A stretch of DNA of 10,275 nucleotides from positions 1-10,275 of the forward strand of contig JACRKK010000025.1 in assembly GCA_016219795.1 (NCBI GenBank). Reading direction: 5' to 3'. The notes under the pieces are model-generated. The model was not told the DNA's origin. It was given only the letters and a program-made list of their open reading frames with translations, and did not search any database. Positions 5,901 through 10,275 of the stretch are shown here, piece after piece. Within the stretch, counting starts at the first letter, position 1, and the number at the start of each line of letters is the position of its first letter. The stretch is from Candidatus Woesearchaeota archaeon. Lineage in GTDB: Archaea; Nanobdellota; Nanobdellia; Woesearchaeales; JACRKL01. A program made the translations under genes and the position numbers.

Positions 5901-8718
5901 TGATCCTGGCCTTATCATCTCTTCCATGTCCTCTTTTGCAGCTCCTTCTGTCTGGTGGGGGAGTGCAGATGAAGGGTATATTCAGTCAAAGGTATTTGGA
6001 GCAGAGGGTGCAATTGTTTCTGTGGGATCTCCTCTTATATCTGCACCAGGGCCCCTGCAAAATCCAATAGGGCCGCGTCCTTATGCAGATACTTACACTT
6101 CGGATATTGAGACTTCCTTGCAATCTATCCAGGGATATGATGATGATGGAAACGGTACTGCAGACCAATGCGAGCAGTGCATCAATGCAACAGACCCTGC
6201 ATGTATTGCTTTGGGGAATAGTTGTGCGTCTCCAGAACTCTGCTATGATGATATTGACAATAATTGTGATGGGGTGGTGGATGAAGGGTGCGGTGGTGGC
6301 AGCCCCATGATTATGAAAGCACCGCCTCCACCTTTATGTTTTAATGAGGAGGTCTGTGGCAATGGGGTTGATGATGATTGTAATGGCCAGATAGACGAAC
6401 AATGTGAACCATCCCTCAATGGCACCACTTGCTCTTATCAGGAAATCTGTGAGAATCTGGTTGACGACAATTGCGATGGCCAGATAGATGAGCACCAGTA
6501 CTCTGTAGATTTTTGGGTTAATGGGTTGTTTGGATCCTCCCAAGAAAGCCAGAATAATTCTTGGAAAGATGCTCCTGGATTTATTGTTGAGATCCAGAAG
6601 ATTTACCCTGCAAATAATACGGAAGGACTAAACAACCGCGCAGAATTCTGTGTATATAACCAGTCACCATGCATTGTCCATGATGTCCTCTCGGAATATG
6701 AGAAAAAGAGTTATCTAGTCAATGGAACCAATTATTCGGTGTCGTTCTTTAATGCAGGTAAAGACTGCATTGACTGTGTGGATGAGGATGGTGACGGATC
6801 TTTGCCTTTCTGGTGCCCAGGCGGCACAGATTGTGATGACTCCCAAGGAAACATTTCCCCTACTGCACCTGAAATCTGCACGGATTTCCGCGATAACAAC
6901 TGCAACGGCCAGATTGATGAGGGCTGCTACGCCAACGTGTCATCGGTCTGTGGCACGACTATCTCTTCCTCACACATTCTTCAGGAGGATGTCTTCTGTC
7001 CCTATGGTGATGCGTTTAATGTGAATGGCAATAATCTTGTTTTTGACTGCAATGGCCACACCATTAGAGGTAATGGACGGTGGTATTCTGCAATGGGTGT
7101 AAGGGATGTCCAGAATATCACCATCAAAAACTGCACCATCTTTGGATTTTTTACTGCAGTGAACATGAGAAACATAAATCAAGCGAATATACTATCCAAC
7201 ACCATTTCTTCCAACTATCAAGCAATTGAAAGTGAGGTATCCAGCAATCTTTGGATAGCCTCTAACACGTTTAGCAATAATTCGGAAAGCGGTCCGGCAC
7301 TCTTTGATATAGTTAATGCGTCACTGATTAACAACGTTATCAGCGGAAGTGATGTGGGTGCAGTTATTCGTGGCGATAGTATTTCTTTTGCATTCAACAC
7401 TCTTTATAGGAACCAAAGATACGGACTTGCAGTGATGGGTAACCGCCATTCTGTTTTCAATAACAACATCACAACTACGGAAGGGACTGGCATTCTTATG
7501 GGATATAAAGAGGAGTATGTCAGCAATGGCTCTGTTTCCCAAAACATCGTCTGTGGTAATGGGCTGGATGTAAATGGCACTCCCATAGAAACCTCTGGCT
7601 GGAACAATACCTGTGATTCTAGTTATGGCTGGGCAGATAGTGGATTTACTTCCTGTACCTTTAGCTGTAATGCCACAAATTATTCTATCCAAGCATGCAA
7701 TGGATCCTCGTCCTCCAGTGAAGTGTGTGGCAACGGCTTAGACGACAATTGCGATGGCCAGATTGATGAGGGATGTGGTGGTGGCGGCGGCAGTCCTGTC
7801 TTTATGAAAGGTGGTGGCTCTCCGTTGCTTCTGAAGGGTGGAAGATCAGGCGGATGCACAACAGACACAGATGGAGATGGATATATCAACATTTTCTGTA
7901 CAGGAGGCAATGATTGTGATGATGCAAAGGCATCAGTCCATCCCAATGCTACAGAGCTTTGTGATGGCATAGACAATAATTGCGACGGTTTTGTGGATAG
8001 GGGTGCAGTACCTCCTGCCTGCCCACTGAATGCGGGTGTTTGTGCAGGTGCAGTCCCGCGCTGCCTTAGCACGTTTGGATGGGCAAAATGCACCTATGGT
8101 GCACATTATGAGCAGACGGAGACCGCGTGTGATGGCAAAGACAATGATTGTGATGGTCAGGTGGATGAAGGATGTTTATCTCCGGGTGGTCCGGCAACAA
8201 ATGATTCTGCAGGCAACATATCTGCTGAGCCACGCACCATTTTTATAGAAAAGCAATTTGCTGATCCTTCCCTGCGTAGGATGCTCTATATTGTGTCTGG
8301 TATTCTTGGCTTCTTATTGCTGAGCAGCCTTGCAGTGCTTGCTGTTGTGGAAAAACGGTACAAGAAATTACAGCAGCAATCACCCAAACAAGAACCTCTA
8401 GCGGAAAATAAACAGGAAGCGATTGCATCACCTAAAGATCCCCTTACCGAATATGTTACTGCATGCAAACAGGCAGGCCTCAACAGTGAAGATATTGCCC
8501 TGCGCCTGCATGACGCAGGATGGCCATCGGAAAAGATTAGGGATGCGTTCAGCAAGCAGGGTATCTCCTGGAATGCTGCTCCACAACAGGTAACTTCTCC
8601 AACACCTCCTTCACAAACATTGCAGGTGCCACAGCAAAATAAACCAGCCCCTCTTTCGGAAGACACAGCGGCACTGCATGAGCTGGAAGAATTATCAGGA
8701 GAAAAAAAGGGTCTTTGA
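2950..8718 (+). CDS. Giant membrane-anchored surface protein: C25-like peptidase, beta-helices and MopE repeats
   Basis: It encodes 1922 aa counted from 2950; an upstream ATG at 2923 adds 9 residues but overlaps the TATA box. Domains in order: basic N-terminus with hydrophobic helix 11-29 (signal peptide or anchor); Ala/Ser/Pro linker; gingipain-like clan CD peptidase, about 80-460, with LLLVGAVP (158-165), a calcium-type DTNGDG loop, HTHG (H362) and SKAC (C390), the expected His/Cys dyad; thrombospondin-3-like loop 495-529; NosD-like beta-helix about 530-1030; MopE motifs from about 1098; a small unidentified beta-rich segment about 1183-1277; second beta-helix about 1327-1590; more MopE motifs to 1742; transmembrane helix 1778-1800 followed by EKRYKK; cytoplasmic tail with a two-helix motif (1830-1870). 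Many N-x-S/T sites suggest glycosylation. The likely topology is a large outside domain and a C-terminus inside. Roles in adhesion, proteolysis or host contact are inference. Confidence 0.93.
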   Translation: MGLVNRQHLKYIFFGALSLLVVGMLMFSLRPGKNVGGKAAEFGYGESQPVCSVNERNEVYCPPPPASASASTARSAPAQQIEITFNYTSSHKEKVALLIDSDVYTLVQPDITTYLSDIKSRFPVEFILLNTEVYRTKTPEEIRTIIQELYGTQGINGLLLVGAVPYAQYESCYFQGEGWSQKSVAPLFYEDMDMQFSDTNGDGTYDNFTPGSNQGPELWSSWIYPNLPSSELTNPQAVADKLRFFFGKTHRFYNGSMQVDDKMFSYNYFDNPTPDPNGNDFWIANTYTLQPLRKSGYSVYNVDFYGREQNGFDERNYNLKTSYENLSNPPLLGTYPQQLWGLSQYADLIDNSSFRFGVIHTHGAPYGHGVEGPQAATLQKGPVFLVSKACMTGRFSDDPATSIALNYIFGQSNTLALMADNYISNWQIDEGYFFDGLVNGYHLGQARYKRAHEVTETWDHPADCPDPSGTVPRMQNPGMDAMLVGDPFIAFDQQDTDGDGMYTSVDNCPYDSNPGQEDVDGNGIGDVCDASISLGDISCTASSCVTPFPGMTLTKNTVLCPGTYLMNDLSRTFITMGADDITLACNQTKIISPYICEFTGKSGDCPKQKTGIAITHKQNVSIVGCTLESFDTAIWIQDSNASTIAENIFKNNGRLVYEPGLYAGGLFYWFSALNSFGGAVLIADSQGSSVHHNSFVNNQNGINLYLSGSEGQGSLSNNIVSNTLNQTHQWGIRFYNVDHSNITNNFIQDICYPNQCHPGDPKDTAGIFLSHDSDDNIISFNHVYNTHGASGIFLKGDSWDPIIDGNDYNLLEDNTIINGSIGNAFEATFGVGNVFRNNIAQGYDYGFWPTYSTDYIIEGNIIKDNNMGIELLHMQNTTVRGNYIETKKPNGKAVEFAHENFRNFPLSSPKPDVLFEGNTVEGRSSDDRGLLSFPIMYPFAETQAPPVSVVFKNNRISGTSTEPLMVILKNGTSLTFEGESSLTNDPGLIISSMSSFAAPSVWWGSADEGYIQSKVFGAEGAIVSVGSPLISAPGPLQNPIGPRPYADTYTSDIETSLQSIQGYDDDGNGTADQCEQCINATDPACIALGNSCASPELCYDDIDNNCDGVVDEGCGGGSPMIMKAPPPPLCFNEEVCGNGVDDDCNGQIDEQCEPSLNGTTCSYQEICENLVDDNCDGQIDEHQYSVDFWVNGLFGSSQESQNNSWKDAPGFIVEIQKIYPANNTEGLNNRAEFCVYNQSPCIVHDVLSEYEKKSYLVNGTNYSVSFFNAGKDCIDCVDEDGDGSLPFWCPGGTDCDDSQGNISPTAPEICTDFRDNNCNGQIDEGCYANVSSVCGTTISSSHILQEDVFCPYGDAFNVNGNNLVFDCNGHTIRGNGRWYSAMGVRDVQNITIKNCTIFGFFTAVNMRNINQANILSNTISSNYQAIESEVSSNLWIASNTFSNNSESGPALFDIVNASLINNVISGSDVGAVIRGDSISFAFNTLYRNQRYGLAVMGNRHSVFNNNITTTEGTGILMGYKEEYVSNGSVSQNIVCGNGLDVNGTPIETSGWNNTCDSSYGWADSGFTSCTFSCNATNYSIQACNGSSSSSEVCGNGLDDNCDGQIDEGCGGGGGSPVFMKGGGSPLLLKGGRSGGCTTDTDGDGYINIFCTGGNDCDDAKASVHPNATELCDGIDNNCDGFVDRGAVPPACPLNAGVCAGAVPRCLSTFGWAKCTYGAHYEQTETACDGKDNDCDGQVDEGCLSPGGPATNDSAGNISAEPRTIFIEKQFADPSLRRMLYIVSGILGFLLLSSLAVLAVVEKRYKKLQQQSPKQEPLAENKQEAIASPKDPLTEYVTACKQAGLNSEDIALRLHDAGWPSEKIRDAFSKQGISWNAAPQQVTSPTPPSQTLQVPQQNKPAPLSEDTAALHELEELSGEKKGL
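6241..8175 (+). repeat. Seven MopE-type Cys/Asp motifs within the giant protein
   Basis: The unit is roughly C-x-(N/D)-x-x-D-(N/D)-(N/D)-C-(N/D)-G-x-(I/V)-D-E-G-C, the motif of MopE-like putative metal-binding repeats (PF11617-type). Copies start near 6241, 6355, 6448, 6880, 7726, 7954 and 8128. The fourth and sixth have the longer form with a preceding D-x-D-G-D-G loop, a Cys and a DCDD block. The third ends in EHQ and the sixth in DRG, so both lack the last Cys. Calcium binding by the Asp-rich loops and disulfides between the cysteines are expected from the family; copper binding is known for MopE itself but cannot be assumed here. Confidence 0.9.
8702..8708 (-). terminator. Possible oligo-T terminator of the convergent membrane protein gene
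   Basis: On the minus strand a T7 run lies about 10 nt after the TAA stop of the 149-aa gene. Archaeal RNA polymerase can terminate at oligo-T tracts without a hairpin. The tract lies inside the last codons (Glu-Lys-Lys-Gly) of the opposing giant gene, so its base composition may just reflect that coding. Confidence 0.35.
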
Positions 8719-9168
8719 TTATTTGGTTAGTCTATTCACAATGTAATCTATTCCTTTGGTAACACCTATTGCAGTTAATCCTCCAAGAACTCCTGCAATA
8801 AAATCTTTAGTGTCATACGTCCCCCCTAACAGCCCATACTGTTGCATTACCTCTGTACCTAGCACAATTCCTGCAGGAAACAGGGGGGTATACATACTTG
8901 GCTTTATGCCAAGGAATGTTTGTATTGAATTTAAGCCAGCAGTCATCCATAAAACGGGCAAATATGAGCCACTATTATCTATGTACGGCATGTCTTGGAA
9001 GGTATGGTCTACCCTAATGGAACCATCCAGTAAGGCACTAGACATTAACACCACATCGTTTAATCTGCGGTATCTCATCAGTTTAGATTGGTCAATAGGG
9101 GGGCCGTATGAGCTGCCTTCTTTAGGAGCTTCATGTCTTTCCCTCTTAATCTTTGATTTTCTACCCAT
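8719..9168 (-). CDS. Small hydrophobic membrane protein, unidentified (VanZ-like pattern)
   Basis: The 149-aa protein starts at MGRKSKIKRERHEAPK, a strongly basic N-terminus likely to stay inside the cell. Hydrophobic stretches lie at about 68-85 (YLPVLWMTAGLNSIQTFLG), 91-106 (around LFPAGIVLGTEV) and 120-140 (around FIAGVLGGLTAIGV). The order Gly-x-x-x-Glu-(V/L)-x-Gln ... Gly-x-x-Asp-x-x-Asp-x-x-(A/N)-x-x-x-Gly resembles the core of VanZ-like and related small membrane families, but this is weak. The start is supported by a TTTATAAA box exactly 30 nt upstream; the reading frame stays open further upstream but there runs over the promoters and into scpA. It is convergent with the giant gene, with no base between the two stops. 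Function unknown. Confidence 0.75.
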   Translation of the reverse strand: MGRKSKIKRERHEAPKEGSSYGPPIDQSKLMRYRRLNDVVLMSSALLDGSIRVDHTFQDMPYIDNSGSYLPVLWMTAGLNSIQTFLGIKPSMYTPLFPAGIVLGTEVMQQYGLLGGTYDTKDFIAGVLGGLTAIGVTKGIDYIVNRLTK

Positions 9169-9190
9169 ACACCTATAAGAACAGCTAAAG

Positions 9191-9198
9191 TTTATAAA
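9191..9198 (-). promoter_or_regulatory. TATA box (TTTATAAA) of the 149-aa membrane protein gene
   Basis: The box ends 30 nt upstream of the ATG at 9168 on the minus strand, matching a leaderless archaeal transcript. The octamer is self-complementary, but no plus-strand gene begins at the matching distance. Confidence 0.65.
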
Positions 9199-9240
9199 TG
9201 TTTCGCTACTTTGTAGTGGCAAATTAACTGCTTTAAGGGT

Positions 9241-9261
9241 TATATCTCCATTAGAGATGTA
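9241..9261. repeat. Inverted repeat between the divergent promoters
   Basis: TATATCTC (9241-9248) and GAGATGTA (9254-9261) pair over 8 positions, one as a G-T pair, around a 5-nt spacer. It lies about midway between the TATA box of the membrane protein gene and that of scpA, where a shared operator could sit. An 8-bp imperfect palindrome in AT-rich DNA can also arise by chance. Apart from this, nothing else stands out between 9199 and 9315. Confidence 0.3.
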
Positions 9262-9315
9262 GGAGTTTTTAGCCCTAAAACACCGATTTTTCCCGGAATC
9301 ATATTTTCCATCATA

Positions 9316-9323
9316 TTTATATA
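9316..9323 (+). promoter_or_regulatory. TATA box (TTTATATA) of scpA
   Basis: The box begins 31 nt before the scpA ATG at 9347, which predicts transcription starting at or beside the A of the start codon and a leaderless mRNA. No convincing Shine-Dalgarno sequence stands at proper spacing, which agrees. Confidence 0.7.
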
Positions 9324-9346
9324 GTAACACTCTCAGAAATAAGGGT

Positions 9347-10141
9347 ATGTCACCTGCACAGCACGCACAGCAGCTTCCCCAGATAAAAAAGCCCCAGGAA
9401 CACATCTTTAACATGCTTCTGAAGAAGGACGAGATCACCTGGCAGACCATCATCCAGGACCTGGTCAAGAACGAGCAGATGGATCCCTGGGATGTTGATG
9501 TCTCTGTGCTTACCCAGCGTTTCCTACAGACCCTCAAGAAGCTCAAAGAGATGGATTTTCGCATTTCAGGCAAGATTGTATTGGCATCAGCCATCCTAGT
9601 CAAGGTGAAATCTGTCCACTTTATGGACAAGGACATCTCTTATCTTGATGCGTTGTTTGCAAGCTCTGAGGAGCAGGAAGAAGATATGGGGTTTGATGAT
9701 GATATCCTGCCGGAAGCGGGTGCAGCTCCTTTTGAGCGGCCGGCACTCCTTCCACGGACACCGCAACCACGCACAAGAAAAGTCAGCCTGCAGGATCTGA
9801 TGCAGGCGTTGGAGCAGGCGCTGGAAGTCAATAGGCGTAGAAACCTGCGGTTGCTTGCTTCTGTGCCTGTCATGGAGATGCCTAAAAAGACCGTGGACAT
9901 GAGCCAGATCATCATGAAACTGTATGGCAACATTAAACAGTATTTTGGTGCAAACAAAGCCCTGACCTTCTCCCAGCTTGTACCATCCGATAGCAAAGAA
10001 GACAAGGTGCTTACCTTTATCCCGCTCTTGCACCTGACCAACCAGCGCAAGATTAATCTTGAGCAGAAAGAACATTTTGGTGAGATTGACATTTATCTTC
10101 TGAAGAACAAGGAAGTGGATCAGGAACTGGGAATTGTTTAG
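9347..10141 (+). CDS. scpA: Segregation and condensation protein A (kleisin)
   Basis: The 264-aa protein is the kleisin that bridges the two SMC heads in the chromosome-condensing SMC-ScpAB complex. The N-terminal domain shows the family hallmarks: HIFNMLLKKDEI (19-30), the DPWDVDV block (46-52), a following helix with TQRFLQTLKKL, and VLASAILVKVKS (78-89). A flexible acidic/Pro segment follows (about 105-145, EEQEEDMGFDDD then PRTPQPRTR). The C-terminal part (about 185-264) has the winged-helix pattern that binds SMC, including TFIPLLHLTNQRKINLEQ and FGEIDIYL. Length is normal for archaeal and bacterial ScpA. The start is fixed by a TATA box 31 nt upstream. Neither smc nor scpB is inside the window. 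Confidence 0.93.
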   Translation: MSPAQHAQQLPQIKKPQEHIFNMLLKKDEITWQTIIQDLVKNEQMDPWDVDVSVLTQRFLQTLKKLKEMDFRISGKIVLASAILVKVKSVHFMDKDISYLDALFASSEEQEEDMGFDDDILPEAGAAPFERPALLPRTPQPRTRKVSLQDLMQALEQALEVNRRRNLRLLASVPVMEMPKKTVDMSQIIMKLYGNIKQYFGANKALTFSQLVPSDSKEDKVLTFIPLLHLTNQRKINLEQKEHFGEIDIYLLKNKEVDQELGIV

Positions 10142-10208
10142 GGCTCGCCTGTGAAAGAAACCTTGGCGGGCTTCAGCCCGCAGTTGAATTTCACGGTTAG
10201 GGCGAGCC
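10142..10208. repeat. 67-nt palindrome directly after the scpA stop, copy 2 of the GC-rich repeat
   Basis: Nested perfect arms are GGCTCGCC/GGCGAGCC (10142-10149 and 10201-10208), GTGAAA/TTTCAC (10151-10156 and 10189-10194) and GCGGGC/GCCCGC (10166-10171 and 10176-10181) around TTCA. The core GCGGGCTTCAGCCCGCAG (10166-10183) is identical to 113-130. The outer arm begins at the base after the TAG stop. It is likely a 3'-end RNA structure and/or a dispersed REP-like element. Confidence 0.8.
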
Positions 10209-10241
10209 GAAACTTATTTCTACATGAAAAATAAAGAAAAT

Positions 10242-10267
10242 GAATGCGTGGCGTAGCCGGCGCACTC
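10242..10267. repeat. Imperfect GC-rich hairpin at the right edge
   Basis: GAATGCG (10242-10248) and CGCACTC (10261-10267) pair with one mismatch, and GGC/GCC (10250-10252, 10256-10258) pair inside around GTA. It is unrelated in sequence to the TTCA-loop palindrome. The window ends 8 nt further on, so its relation to the next gene is unseen. Confidence 0.4.
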
Positions 10268-10275
10268 ACTTTCCA

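Noticed and set aside
9169..9636. Upstream extension of the 149-aa membrane protein to 305 residues
   Set aside because: The extension crosses both TATA boxes and runs antisense through the first 290 bases of scpA. Its residues look non-native, and the TTTATAAA box fixes the start at 9168.
9596..10092. Two overlapping minus-strand open frames inside scpA
   Set aside because: Both are antisense to a well-recognised ScpA and resemble no family.
10142..10208. Classic intrinsic terminator for scpA
   Set aside because: The stem is strong but no T-run follows on the plus strand, only CTTATTTC, so I call it a palindromic repeat.
10140..10275. Minus-strand frame open from the right edge to 10140
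   Set aside because: Its translation is just the palindrome arms and AT-rich spacer, with no protein-like pattern.

Overview
The window looks archaeal, most likely from a DPANN-type lineage such as Woesearchaeota or Pacearchaeota. The lineage is inferred from gene content and promoter form, not from a search. The archaeal signs are a translin-family protein, an archaeal-style ScpA kleisin, and a very large surface protein with NosD-like beta-helices and MopE-type Cys/Asp repeats. In addition, TTTATATA-like TATA boxes lie about 30 nt upstream of the start codons of four transcription units, which fits leaderless mRNAs. The standard genetic code is used, with TGA, TAG and TAA stops.

Layout. 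Positions 1-101 hold what may be the last codons of a plus-strand gene, followed at once by a GC-rich palindrome (104-138). Positions 139-265 hold two related AT-rich stem-loops. From 2848 down to 266 runs a minus-strand operon of four genes: translin, an M29-like aminopeptidase, ribose-5-phosphate isomerase B and ribulose-phosphate 3-epimerase. All three junctions are 4-nt ATGA overlaps. A divergent promoter region (2849-2949) separates it from a single plus-strand gene of about 5.8 kb (2950-8718). That gene encodes an apparently membrane-anchored surface protein with an N-terminal gingipain/C25-like (clan CD) peptidase domain, a thrombospondin-3-like calcium loop, two beta-helix domains, seven MopE motifs, a C-terminal transmembrane helix and a cytoplasmic tail. 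It ends exactly against the stop of a convergent small membrane protein gene (9168-8719). After a second divergent promoter region comes scpA (9347-10141), followed directly by a 67-nt palindrome. The core of that palindrome is the same 18-nt sequence found at the left edge.

How the genes work together. RpiB and Rpe both act on ribulose 5-phosphate, so they form a small non-oxidative pentose phosphate unit. Translin (RNA) and the M29-like peptidase (peptides) share their transcript, which gives a salvage or housekeeping character. ScpA is the kleisin of the SMC chromosome-condensation complex. The giant protein is the accessory and most interesting element: a probable surface protease/adhesin that may be used in cell-cell contact. 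The two GC-rich palindromes, each placed directly after a stop codon, look like members of a dispersed 3'-end repeat family.
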